This document shows, in pieces, positions 22,901 through 30,059 of a stretch of 64,000 bases of DNA. A program made the translations under genes and the position numbers. The notes beneath the pieces were generated by a model, which saw only the letters and a list, made by a program, of their open reading frames with translations, searched no databases and was not told the DNA's origin. The stretch covers positions 2,480,001-2,544,000 of the forward strand of contig OW203738.1 in the NCBI GenBank assembly GCA_934045075.1. Direction: 5' to 3'. This DNA is from Yponomeuta sedellus (lineage: Eukaryota; Arthropoda; Insecta; Lepidoptera; Yponomeutidae). Position 1 is the first letter of the stretch; each line of letters starts with the position of its first letter.

Positions 22901-23482
22901 ATCTACATTGGGTTTACTGTTCTTGAGTTATCCAAAAGCCACATGTATGACTTTCATTATTCAATTATTAAACCTATGTATGGGAAATATGTTGAGATGT
23001 GCTATACTGATACGGATAGCTTCATCTATCATTTGTCCACAGAGGACTTCTTCCTAGATTTGAAATACCGTTTACTACCTTACTTTGATACGAGTAATTA
23101 CGATAGTAATAATATACATCAAATTCCATTAAAAAACAAAAAGATTCCTGGGCTATTTAAGGATGAAATGGGTGGTGAAATTATTACAGAATTTGTAGGA
23201 TTACGATCAAAACTGTACTGTTTCAAAACTTTAGAAAAAACTGTCAAAAAGGCCAAAGGAGTAAAAATGAGCGTTATTCGCGGTCTTAACTTTAGTAATT
23301 ATGAGCAGACCTTGTTTGAAGGTAATGTGCTGCGCAAGAGAAATATCTTGTTTAAATCGATAAAACATGAAATATTTACGCAAAGTGTCAACAAAATAGC
23401 TCTATCGAGAAATGATGATAAACGTTTGATTCATCGGGATCAAATCTCAACTAAAGCGTGGGGCCATACCTCAATATTATGA
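19976..23482 (+). CDS. PolB: Protein-primed DNA polymerase B (Polinton)
   Basis: A 1168-aa intact replicative polymerase. An N-terminal zinc finger (C4, C7, H19, H25) is followed by the conserved Polinton N-region (about 140-230). The 3'-5' exonuclease starts with YADFE (D365, E367). An endonuclease-VII-like Cys/His cluster starts at C460 (CHIC, then HCH and HKHC). A second exonuclease motif FHNLSGYD follows. NLGEYTDLYVKTDVLLLADI precedes the palm. Polymerase motif A is DANNLYG (D758), motif B NNSIFGK (905-911) and motif C YTDTDS (1010-1015, D1012 and D1014). A KKAKGVK segment follows. All catalytic acidic residues are present. The start ATG opens the zinc finger and fits the family. A likely poly(A) signal AATAAA is at 23811-23816. 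The enzyme is expected to copy the element from its ends with a protein primer. Confidence 0.95.
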   Translation: MPYCITCKTLVNPKSWVGHMRSTDHKSKVATHHLSEDVEVLTSAFRNRIATYKIQANGDGQHSIETFFESIHNKLKSLIDISLKKHVCIKVNVELFSFFLMYKNDLQELKSFGTKNITIHMNHNFNSIFSEIINTLKKKLEEFQERDSGWTFLSNSHLEINVNKYQPLSGSSFIDLPKFIKNKKACLNIKNDDPYCFLWCVTAALFPSKSHPDRVSSYPDFRDIFNTQGLSYPVTFSDIPVFEKNNPDIAIFVYGLQGKKTVVGPLYRSESSTAKNIVHLLFLENDEGSHFCLIKNLPRLVRSQISKHHQQLHFCSSCLLFFKTSNELVIHACGGIATALPNQGSVLQFKNYERKQNIPFIIYADFETMLQRHLGCEADPNIASTSLLQQHVPSAFGYYIVCTVDAKYNRYVSYRGSDCVSKFVEWLYRDMKQIHTILKANIKIIFTDNDSQNFENAVRCHICDNLLIFDKVRDHCHITGHYRGAAHKHCNLQFKLPNFVPVVFHNLSGYDCHLFIKELGEAPGPIRIIPKTKENYISFTKYIPLSKDEGIQLRFIDSFKFLGTSLEKLTKTMKVEEFSLLKSFFANDTELKLLTRKGVYPYDYMSHWKCYEENSLPPKSAFYNTISGEEISDQDYEHAKSVWSTFSIRNLGEYTDLYVKTDVLLLADIFEHFRKTCKRYYQLDPAFYLTAPSLSFDAMLLKTKVRLELLSDLAIIRMIQDGIRGGVCMCSKRHAKANNKYMSEYDPSRPESFITYIDANNLYGFSMSQVLPLSDFRFLEQSEVNTIDITSVPDNASFGYILEVDIIYPTHLHDYHNDFPFCPERCIPPGGKSSKLIPNLYDKYRYVIHYVHLKTCLKHGLILRKIHRVITFRQSAYLKQYIELNTKLRQQAQSTFEQDFFKLLNNSIFGKTIENTEHRVNVYLVNQWSDSQNKTKKCTSAEKLIARPNFHSASVFSENLVAIQMKPERVVLDKPIYIGFTVLELSKSHMYDFHYSIIKPMYGKYVEMCYTDTDSFIYHLSTEDFFLDLKYRLLPYFDTSNYDSNNIHQIPLKNKKIPGLFKDEMGGEIITEFVGLRSKLYCFKTLEKTVKKAKGVKMSVIRGLNFSNYEQTLFEGNVLRKRNILFKSIKHEIFTQSVNKIALSRNDDKRLIHRDQISTKAWGHTSIL

Positions 23483-24429
23483 AAATAAGATAGTAAAATT
23501 GACCATGGGATAAAATTTAAAAATATGTAATCAAAATATCGTGATATGATGTATTTCATAGATCTGTTTCAGTCTTAGATGCTATGTGTATGGATTGCGG
23601 CTGCGGTAACCGCCGCGATAGAGCTAGTGTGGAATAAGCTTAATATTATGTTTTCGTTCTTATGCTCTTCAAGTTAAAGCTAAAGCTCTTTAGGTATGTT
23701 AAGAATAGCGTATTTATTTAAGTGAACTAATAATGTAATGAATTAAAATAGATAGGTACTTAGTTATAAAAGTGTTATGTACTATAAGCTAATAAGTATA
23801 GTTTTGGGTGAATAAATTGGGTTATACTACCAGCTTCTTTTATTTCCATGACCTAACATTGTTACCTAATGTTACAAAAACAAAAGAATATGTAAGTATT
23901 GTTAGTTCCTACATATCTCAGAAATTTTTGCTATAGACATAGTCTTGAGCGCGGTGGGATGAGGAGAGCTAAACTATATTCAATGAAGTTTTGATTTCGT
24001 GTCTACTGAAAGTATGACAGCTCCCTGTGGGAATCGAGCCCACGACCTCTGCAATAGTAATCAAACGCTATCATCACTAGACCGACGAGACAGTCAAAAG
24101 TAGGTCAAGTCAAGGTGTTAGCGATGTTGCAAACAGCAAGGGAGGCGCATCGATGTTGCATAGCGCGCAAGGGTTCAATGACTACTATTTACTTAGTCAG
24201 CAATGACATACTTGATTCAAACACATTCGATATTGATAATGCTGACTACGAATTCGAGCTCGCTCACTCTTATATGTATTAAAAGAGACAGGATTAATTT
24301 TCTAGAGCGATCGAAACGTATGAATAGGTAAGTTACACTCATCTACAAATCCATTTTATATTTGGTGGTTCAGTAATTTATTGTTACTGCATCGTTCGAG
24401 CCAACTAGAAGATCAGCAGACGTGAAAAC
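23483..24429. other. PolB 3' flank and small gene 2 promoter region
   Basis: Holds the PolB poly(A) signal (23811-23816), a tRNA-like SINE remnant (23995-24105) and the leader of small gene 2. An AGGTAAGT at 24328-24335 could be an upstream splice donor. No ORF of note. Confidence 0.5.
23995..24105 (-). repeat. tRNA-like SINE remnant inside the Polinton
   Basis: Minus strand shows CGGTCTAGTGATGATAG (A-box-like) and GTGGGCTCGATTCCCAC (B box with a 5-bp T stem). The acceptor halves do not pair, so it is not a functional tRNA. It is unlike SINE-A to D. Confidence 0.6.
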
Positions 24430-24900
24430 ATGTCGATTTCGGTAAGCATTATTTTTTTCCATCCAATTTATATTACACAGTTTGAAATAGGTTTGAATAT
24501 TTTTAATAATTTTTTTTTTTGTTTTTTTCAGATTTTAGGCGAGACTGATCCGACTGACCCTTACTACTACGCGCAAAATATTTTGAGTGGGTTCGATAGT
24601 GATGTCGAAGAAATACGAAACCCGGCTCCATCAGACGTGGGGAAGCGGAAAAGTAAGACTTCAAGGAAACGGGTTGCAAAGGACTCCACGTCTACATCAT
24701 ATGTGGTTAGCAAGGCGGCAAGAAGAGGAAATCGGTTGATAAAAATAGAAGTATTCGACTTAAATGAGTGTAAGGACACAAACAGTGAAAGTGCGGTGTT
24801 AAGTGCCCAATATGTTGTGATAGATCCTGTAGACGAAATAATGGACATGGTGGAAAACGTAGTTAAGAACATTTCTAAAAATATGTGCAATAGTTATTAA
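24430..24900 (+). CDS. Polinton small spliced gene 2 (126 aa, unknown)
   Basis: I do not recognise this protein. The ORF is open through the intron, but a splice model fits better: exon 1 is 24430-24441 (MSIS), donor TCG|GTAAGC, a T-rich acceptor TTTTTTTCAG at 24522-24531, and exon 2 is 24532-24900. The intron-encoded residues would be hydrophobic and low in complexity. The spliced product is 126 aa. It is acidic at the N-terminus (GETDPTDPYYYAQ, DSDVEE), has a basic middle (GKRKSKTSRKRVAK, SKAARRGNR) and an acidic, valine-rich C-terminus. It resembles small gene 1 in having an intron at the very start and a basic stretch. It is the last plus-strand gene before the convergence point. Confidence 0.6.
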   Translation: MSISVSIIFFHPIYITQFEIGLNIFNNFFFCFFQILGETDPTDPYYYAQNILSGFDSDVEEIRNPAPSDVGKRKSKTSRKRVAKDSTSTSYVVSKAARRGNRLIKIEVFDLNECKDTNSESAVLSAQYVVIDPVDEIMDMVENVVKNISKNMCNSY

Positions 24901-25008
24901 TTTCGTTTTAAATTAAAAATTAATTAAATAAAACATGTTTTCTTTTTTAAATACATTTACATTTATTTCTTACTTTCAATAAAAAAGTTACATAAATACT
25001 TGCTTATT
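24901..25008. terminator. Convergent poly(A) region of the Polinton
   Basis: AATAAA on the plus strand at 24927-24932 serves small gene 2. TTTATT at 24962-24967 is AATAAA on the minus strand, downstream of the last minus gene. Both transcription directions end in this 108-bp AT-rich gap. Confidence 0.7.
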
Positions 25009-25497
25009 CTAAATAAATTCTATAACATTATTTTCATAAAACCATTTCTTGACACATAGTACATTTTTCAACGCACATTGTTTGTGGTGAGAAAAACACG
25101 TAAAATTGCATACACTATATTTATCATGCAGGTATTTTATATTAGGACATTGATTTTCCTCGATATTAATAACACAACAATCACCACAAAGTTTATTTAC
25201 CCACATGATTTTTTCTAAACCTTTTACAAAAATTTTCTTATTCCTCAATAAACTATAAATTAACCTATGAAATTCGCGGTAGTCAATAAAACCTTCACGC
25301 CAATAAATTCCTCTATTCTTTTCCAACCAAACAACTTGCTTTTTTTCGCTATCTGATAAAGTAGAAAATGGATAAGGAGGTTTTACCAAGTAGACCATAG
25401 TAAATTCTTTAGTAGCGAGAGCAAACTCTTTAATAATAAAATTATTTTTATAATCTCTAAATCCTTGTAAATCTACAAAAATATGTTCAGAATTCAT
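25009..25497 (-). CDS. Polinton 162-aa exonuclease-like protein
   Basis: A conserved Polinton-associated protein. The opening IFVDLQGF followed by FIIKEFALAT resembles the first strand and acidic residue (D9) of a DEDD 3'-5' exonuclease/RNase H fold. IFVKGLEK (89-96) looks like the second motif strand, but an Asp is not obvious there. A Cys/His-rich C-terminus (C104, C107, C108, C117, C130, C134, H137, H138, C141, C148) suggests metal binding. It is shorter than an active exonuclease, so it may be a degenerate or structural version. Its ATG overlaps the stop of the upstream capsid ORF as ATGA (25494-25497). It is the last gene of the minus cluster. Function is inferred. Confidence 0.7.
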   Translation of the reverse strand: MNSEHIFVDLQGFRDYKNNFIIKEFALATKEFTMVYLVKPPYPFSTLSDSEKKQVVWLEKNRGIYWREGFIDYREFHRLIYSLLRNKKIFVKGLEKIMWVNKLCGDCCVINIEENQCPNIKYLHDKYSVCNFTCFSHHKQCALKNVLCVKKWFYENNVIEFI

Positions 25498-26708
25498 GTT
25501 ATTTTTTTAACGATGTTAGAAAATGGTTTATATTCGATTACACAATCGTTTAGTATGAGGCAGTAAGCAGAAGTTTGATCTGGTATTTCTAAATCACTCT
25601 CTATTTCTACTCTAACATCAATGGGACCTGTCTTCAGGGTCTCATTTTGCCTGCAGCAATCTATTACAAATAATGGTGCTTTATCTTTGAAATCCTTCAG
25701 ATTTAACAACGGCTCACACCGACGTCCATAGTAAGACTGTTGGAATCTAGCGTACTGCTCATATAATATCATATACCTTTCTTCAGTAAACTTAATATTG
25801 AGACTTTCATATGGAAAGTAAGTTGAATTTAAAAAAACCTTGACATCACGTACATAACAATGATCAAAGTGAGACATGTCTTTCATACCTAAACTTTTCC
25901 GATTAGTTTGTAAACCAATAATCACATAACGTGGTTTCTCTAATTGAGATGTGGTTTTTATAGACCAAGTATGTTTTGTAGTCTGTGGTAAAAGAGGGTA
26001 TTCATAGAGATCCCAATTCCTAAATGCTAAACTGATAGGTCTATCTTTCTCCAAACATCTCAGCAAGTTAACTCTTTCACGATCAGATACTTTTATATGC
26101 GGTACTCTCCATACAATTTTGTTAATGGTTATGTCATCTAACACTTCATTAGTGGTTAATTTAATAGAATTAAGGTTTGTATTACTACGCAAAAGAACCA
26201 GCTCATGTTTACAGTTCATTATTATTTTATTATAATCTTCAGCGAAACCTAAAACTTTATTCAATGGGATACAGGCGGAAAAATTACCAGTAGTATTTTT
26301 TATTCCATCAATGTCCCACCCCCATAGCCGTGACATTTTTGATTCATTTTCATTCATCGAGAGCAATGATTTAATTGTAGTTGTGATCCCAGCATTTTTT
26401 ATCCTATCAATTTCTACGCCATTTAGTTCATATCGAATGTCTTGGAAAAGAAAAAGCGCTGCATTATTCACCAACTCAATATTACTCACTCTCTCTTTTT
26501 TATCGCCATTTGGACGGTGCACTGTGATAGAACCTTCGATGTATAGTGTACTCTGTGACGGTAAGACGTATAAGTCTTGTTGATTGATGGGAATGCGTAT
26601 TTCATCGTTTTTGTTAAAACTATTAATGTAGGGCTTATACGAATGGATTTGGTAGCTTTCAATGCTGTTGTCGTAGGCGAAAGAATCCAAGATATTTAAG
26701 ATATTCAT
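25494..26708 (-). CDS. Hexon-like major capsid protein (double jelly-roll)
   Basis: A 404-aa protein matching my recollection of the insect Polinton/adintovirus major capsid family. Its opening SIESYQIHSYKPY, NDEIRIPINQQDLYVLPSQS and LYIEGSI is characteristic, as are FLFQDIRYELNGVEID, IPLNKVLGFAEDYNKII, EKPRYVIIGLQTNRK and PLFVIDCCRQ. The length is close to the minimum for a double jelly-roll (PRD1 P3 is of similar size). It would form the icosahedral shell with the penton-like protein. It is coupled by ATGA overlaps to the 48-aa ORF upstream (26705-26708) and the 162-aa ORF downstream. No breaks are seen. The assignment rests on recalled family patterns, not a structure prediction. Confidence 0.78.
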   Translation of the reverse strand: MNILNILDSFAYDNSIESYQIHSYKPYINSFNKNDEIRIPINQQDLYVLPSQSTLYIEGSITVHRPNGDKKERVSNIELVNNAALFLFQDIRYELNGVEIDRIKNAGITTTIKSLLSMNENESKMSRLWGWDIDGIKNTTGNFSACIPLNKVLGFAEDYNKIIMNCKHELVLLRSNTNLNSIKLTTNEVLDDITINKIVWRVPHIKVSDRERVNLLRCLEKDRPISLAFRNWDLYEYPLLPQTTKHTWSIKTTSQLEKPRYVIIGLQTNRKSLGMKDMSHFDHCYVRDVKVFLNSTYFPYESLNIKFTEERYMILYEQYARFQQSYYGRRCEPLLNLKDFKDKAPLFVIDCCRQNETLKTGPIDVRVEIESDLEIPDQTSAYCLILNDCVIEYKPFSNIVKKIT

Positions 26709-26851
26709 TTTATGACTTTTAAGTATCTGAGAAATTGTTTATTTTCCTTAGTCAGTTTTTTCTTTTTAGCAGGTGGTTTCTGTTGCGGTGGATGTGTTGT
26801 ACTGAGATCTTTGGTTTCGGGTACCAATGTTTTATTTATGAAATCTATCAT
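26705..26851 (-). CDS. Polinton 48-aa basic ORF
   Basis: A short ORF filling the gap between the penton-like and hexon-like genes. Its ATG (26849-26851) overlaps the penton stop as ATGA. Its TGA (26705-26707) overlaps the hexon start in the same way. The product begins MIDFINKTLVPE and then is Pro- and Lys-rich (HPPQQKPPAKKKKLTKENK). Such a basic peptide could bind DNA or the capsid interior, or the ORF may act mainly as a relay for reinitiating ribosomes. It has no known domain. The exact fit on both sides is the main reason to call it a gene. Confidence 0.65.
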   Translation of the reverse strand: MIDFINKTLVPETKDLSTTHPPQQKPPAKKKKLTKENKQFLRYLKVIK

Positions 26852-27519
26852 TTTCGTCTTAGGTGTAAATATAACTGTAGTTCTTCTTGTCGTAGATTTA
26901 TAAGGTTGTTATTTGCATCCAAAATCCTTATATTAATCTCGCTAACTGTATTTTGATTTACTGGGAAATATATCAAATTTTTTGGGATTTCTATAATCCT
27001 GTACCCTGGCGGTACATTAGGTGCAAATTCGTAAATTATATGGCTAGGCTTCCCATTTATGTACGATCCGCTCACGATATCACATTCTATTCGAACGATG
27101 GTTGTTGGTAGAATGTTTACAGGGAAGAGAGACTCATGTAATATATTAGCTTTAAGAGTCTGATTTCCAAAACCCAATATCCTTCCGATTGAACCGGATT
27201 TCTCAAAATGAATATCTTTTGAACAAATTATTTTTGTGCTCAAAGTGTTATTGTTACATATCAAATTAAACGTACAGTCTACTAAATTTGTTTTTAAAAA
27301 GTCATTTATATCTAATAGCTCGTATGATCCTTCGGGTATTTCAATCATTTCGTTGTCGCCATAATGAAATTTGTTGTTGTAGCATTCTATGTTAGGAATC
27401 GAATTAAACGTCGAAAAAAAGATCAGCCCACATTCATATTCACCATCAAGCTGCAGAGCCGGCGAATAAAATGTTGACAAAGCTGGTTTACAACCGGTTA
27501 TTGATAGCGTGAATGACAT
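26848..27519 (-). CDS. Penton-like minor capsid protein
   Basis: A 223-aa protein, beta-rich in pattern, in the position and size range of the Polinton single-jelly-roll minor capsid protein. Recognisable segments are EGSYELLDINDFLK, GSIGRILGFG, RIECDIVSGSYINGKPSHII, VPPGYRIIEIPKNLIYFPVN and EELQLYLHLRRK. It would occupy capsid five-fold vertices. The start is the first ATG after the protease gene, 31 bp away. Its stop overlaps the start of the 48-aa ORF by 4 nt. No breaks are seen. The fold assignment is inferred from family recollection. Confidence 0.72.
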   Translation of the reverse strand: MSFTLSITGCKPALSTFYSPALQLDGEYECGLIFFSTFNSIPNIECYNNKFHYGDNEMIEIPEGSYELLDINDFLKTNLVDCTFNLICNNNTLSTKIICSKDIHFEKSGSIGRILGFGNQTLKANILHESLFPVNILPTTIVRIECDIVSGSYINGKPSHIIYEFAPNVPPGYRIIEIPKNLIYFPVNQNTVSEINIRILDANNNLINLRQEELQLYLHLRRK

Positions 27520-27550
27520 CGTAATAATGGTGAGAATAGTTTATGATTTC

Positions 27551-27946
27551 TTAATATAAATGTTTCAACCAGAATGTTTTTAAAAATTTTATGCATAAAT
27601 GACCGCAATTATAGGTGTTGTTTTGTTGATAGTTCATATAACTATAATAAACGTTAGTGTTTTTTGTTAAGTACTTGATTAATTCTACAGGTGGTTTTAA
27701 ACCATAACTATCAAAGTACACGCTGTAATTATTTATCTTAATGTAGGCTACCCAGTGAGTTCCCGGATTTATTGAATTATCTAGATTCAGGATAGCGCAC
27801 TCGATGTTATTTGATTTGCTTGGTAAAGTGTCTCTCATATAGACACCTCGAAAGTATGGGATGTCCCGAGTATAATATATTAAATCTATATTACTCAGTG
27901 CTCGTCTGGGTAACCTTTTAACTAGTTTTTTGAAGAATGTACGCAC
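27551..27946 (-). CDS. PRO: Adenain-like cysteine protease
   Basis: A 131-aa maturation protease of the adenovirus (C5) type. IPYFRGVYMRDTLPSK opens the domain. The catalytic His is H64 in GTHWVAY, the acidic residue D79 in VYFDSYG, the oxyanion Gln is Q107 or Q108 and the nucleophile is C114 in YNCGHLCIKFL. It is shorter than adenain (about 200 aa), as is common in Polintons. It should cleave capsid and core precursors during virion maturation. Its first ATG lies 25 nt inside the upstream PLA2-like gene, so the two ORFs overlap in different frames. A later Met at residue 37 would cut into the domain, so the upstream start is preferred. Confidence 0.9.
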   Translation of the reverse strand: MRTFFKKLVKRLPRRALSNIDLIYYTRDIPYFRGVYMRDTLPSKSNNIECAILNLDNSINPGTHWVAYIKINNYSVYFDSYGLKPPVELIKYLTKNTNVYYSYMNYQQNNTYNCGHLCIKFLKTFWLKHLY

Positions 27947-28650
27947 AATCCCTTACCTGTCTTGTATGGTTTGATGTATAAACCTTTGCCTAAGGAGATC
28001 GATTCCATCATTTTATTGTGACGCACGGATTCAGAAAGATTTTTTTGGGCTGACTTGTAATCATTAACTGCTTTTGCTATTCCACCAATACCTCCAGCTA
28101 AAGAACCCAATGCTGATAGACCAGCAAAAATAGGAATGAGTGGAAGTATTCCTCCAGTTTTAGGGATGGGAATAATTCTTGGCAGCTTCATATTATTTTT
28201 CTTATGAAATATTTTTTTTGCTGCTAAGTATGCAAACTGAATAGCATCTTGAATATTTTTAGGTTTCTTTTTTTTCAGATGCGATTTTAATTTAGCCATA
28301 GAAGTTTTGAATGATTTAATTCCAGCACCCGATTTAATTTTTGCTTTCATTACTTTATTCACCAACCATGATGCAACTTTTTCACCTCTGCTAGCATCTT
28401 CTGATTTTAATCGTTGCTTTGCCATCTTTCTTAGCTCTAAGTCAGCCTTATGCCGATCTTCTAAACTTGAATACTTTGAATAAGCTATGTCGTGCAGCAT
28501 ACAAGCGCTGTCCAAAGGGTTTATGCCTTTATCGCCTCTTTGCAAACGTTCTTGTAATCGAGTACCTGGACCGCAGTAGTTGTAGCCTGGTAAGTGTAAC
28601 TCTATTGGTAAATTATTGATTAAAGTATTGAGAAGTCCTTTCCCTTTCAT
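27922..28650 (-). CDS. PLA2-like virion protein
   Basis: A 242-aa protein with a parvovirus-type phospholipase A2 domain at the N-terminus. The calcium loop is YCGPGT (25-30) and the catalytic pair HD (53-54) lies in MLHDIAY. D70 is a candidate for the second acidic residue. A very basic middle (SHLKKKKPKNIQ, 123-134) precedes a Gly-rich hydrophobic segment (about 159-191, ILPLIPIFAGLSALG), suggesting membrane insertion. GKGL occurs at residues 3-6, 221-224 and 232-235. By family analogy it is packaged and helps the particle cross a membrane. It follows the integrase gene by 49 bp and overlaps the protease gene by 25 nt. Active-site residues are intact by eye. Confidence 0.85.
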   Translation of the reverse strand: MKGKGLLNTLINNLPIELHLPGYNYCGPGTRLQERLQRGDKGINPLDSACMLHDIAYSKYSSLEDRHKADLELRKMAKQRLKSEDASRGEKVASWLVNKVMKAKIKSGAGIKSFKTSMAKLKSHLKKKKPKNIQDAIQFAYLAAKKIFHKKNNMKLPRIIPIPKTGGILPLIPIFAGLSALGSLAGGIGGIAKAVNDYKSAQKNLSESVRHNKMMESISLGKGLYIKPYKTGKGLCVHSSKN

Positions 28651-28699
28651 AACTAACGATGTAATGAAAAATAAGTTAACTAATCTGTAGTAATATACT

Positions 28700-29632
28700 T
28701 CAATGCTTTATTATAGCACTTTTATTAATCCAACTATTTTCCTCTTGACCTAAGCCGAGCCATTTAACAAGATATTTGTTTCCCTTTTTTTTAATTACCT
28801 TCTCAACTAAATAAATATTGGGACAGCTAGTTTTTTGCAGTTCGTGTTCGTAAAAACAACCTTTTATTGGTATACAATGTTGATCTCGTATGTAATATGT
28901 TGTGGGTATAGATTTTATTACTTTTACAACAGTGAATAATTCGGTAGACCAGTTTGGTGTATATCCTTTTTGAAAATCTCCTTTGTGTTTGCTGATACGG
29001 ACAAAGTCTCCAACACGAAATTTAATTTTCTTTGCAGGTAAGGAAGGTTGTGATTTGTTTATATTACATGCAACGAGTGATTCATTTAACTTGTTTATTT
29101 CAGACGGCATATGTTTTGTAGTGCGATGCATAGTATTATTATAGCTCTTAACTATATCACATAAAGGTTCTCCAATCCACTTATAATTTCCAAACAAGCT
29201 AAAATGTTTAAACAACTTGCTCTTCAAAGTTCTTATTAATCTTTCTACTATAGACGCTTTTTTTGTTGAATAAGTTGAATAATGATTTATTTTCCATCGG
29301 TTCGTAAGCTTCTGAAAAACGTCATTGTGAAATTCGGTACCCTTGTCGGTTTGTAAATTAGCAGGTGATCGGCCTTCTTGTAAAACCTTATCAAACGCTA
29401 GAGACACCTCAGTTTTTGTTTTATTCTTTAATGGAGCGATCCATGCGTATTTAGAAAAAGCATCGATGACTACTAAAATAAATTTGAATCCTTTGTTAAC
29501 CTTCTGATAGTTTTGCATATCAATCAAATCGGCTTGCCATAAATCATCAATCCCTTTTAAAATAACAGAACGACGTGGGAAATTTCTTCTAGCTGCTTTA
29601 TGGATTTCATTTACAACAGATTGTTTGCTCAT
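28700..29632 (-). CDS. INT: Chromodomain integrase
   Basis: A 310-aa retroviral-type integrase. The catalytic core carries D35 (WQADLIDM), D96 (LQTDKGTEF) and E130 (ASIVERLIRTLK), a DDE triad with 33 residues between the last two. KYAWIAPLKNKT and YNNTMHRTTKHMPSE are typical of the core. RVGDFVRISK follows, then a C-terminal chromodomain (about 274-310: YLVEKVIKKKGNKYLVKWLG). Many Polinton integrases carry this, and it may bias insertion towards certain chromatin. A clear N-terminal HHCC zinc finger is not seen. Its ATG overlaps the stop of the 120-aa ORF as ATGA (29629-29632). AATAAA lies within the last codons (28707-28712, minus). It explains the 6-bp target duplication. Confidence 0.94.
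   Translation of the reverse strand: MSKQSVVNEIHKAARRNFPRRSVILKGIDDLWQADLIDMQNYQKVNKGFKFILVVIDAFSKYAWIAPLKNKTKTEVSLAFDKVLQEGRSPANLQTDKGTEFHNDVFQKLTNRWKINHYSTYSTKKASIVERLIRTLKSKLFKHFSLFGNYKWIGEPLCDIVKSYNNTMHRTTKHMPSEINKLNESLVACNINKSQPSLPAKKIKFRVGDFVRISKHKGDFQKGYTPNWSTELFTVVKVIKSIPTTYYIRDQHCIPIKGCFYEHELQKTSCPNIYLVEKVIKKKGNKYLVKWLGLGQEENSWINKSAIIKH
28707..28712 (-). terminator. Poly(A) signal at the integrase end
   Basis: AATAAA on the minus strand overlaps the last codons of the integrase ORF. It would end the 120-aa/integrase transcript ahead of the PLA2-like gene. Confidence 0.5.
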
Positions 29633-29991
29633 GCTGGTTTCGATGAGTCTCTGAGTGCTACTATATGATCTTTAATAATATTACTCGCTTCTACCTTTGA
29701 ACACTTCTCATCTAACTGTTTCTGTAGCAGTTGTATTTGAGTTTTTATACTTTTAAGTTCATTAATGAAATCTTGTTTTTTACAATATAATTTATTGTTT
29801 TTTTCTACATACTCCTTGCTAACAGCTTCATCTGCTGCTACAGCTAACGGTAATCCTCTCAATATACATTGTTTTAAGTCGTAAACTCCTGACTCATTTT
29901 TACTTAGCCCTGTGTTTATAGGAACCAAATTTAATGGATCTGACACACGCAGTCTTTTATGAACATGATGTCCAAATTTATCTATATTCAT
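29629..29991 (-). CDS. Polinton 120-aa coiled-coil protein
   Basis: A conserved Polinton protein without an assigned function. It opens with MNIDKFGHHVHKRLR, which I recall from related insect elements. Residues 43-63 (ILRGLPLAVAADEAVSKEYV) resemble the 'P...DAVNKEYVD' segment that precedes the shaft in many phage tail fibres. Residues about 72-100 (FINELKSIKTQIQLLQKQL) form a likely coiled coil. A trimeric fibre or attachment protein is one reading; a scaffold is another. Its stop overlaps the integrase start by 4 nt, and it follows a poly(A) signal of the preceding gene by about 60 bp. Confidence 0.7.
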   Translation of the reverse strand: MNIDKFGHHVHKRLRVSDPLNLVPINTGLSKNESGVYDLKQCILRGLPLAVAADEAVSKEYVEKNNKLYCKKQDFINELKSIKTQIQLLQKQLDEKCSKVEASNIIKDHIVALRDSSKPA

Positions 29992-30049
29992 CTTGTAAAT
30001 AGTGTGAAGGTTAGAGTAGAAATAAAATAAAATATAGATTACATAAGTA

Positions 30050-30055
30050 TTTATT
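30050..30055 (-). terminator. Poly(A) signal after the 314-aa gene
   Basis: TTTATT on the plus strand is AATAAA on the minus strand, beginning about five bases after the stop of the 314-aa ORF. It likely separates the ATPase/314-aa unit from the 120-aa/integrase unit. Confidence 0.55.
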
Positions 30056-30059
30056 CATT

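Noticed and set aside
23995..24105. A tRNA gene carried by the Polinton
   Set aside because: The T arm is good but the acceptor halves do not pair and the anticodon arm is poor.
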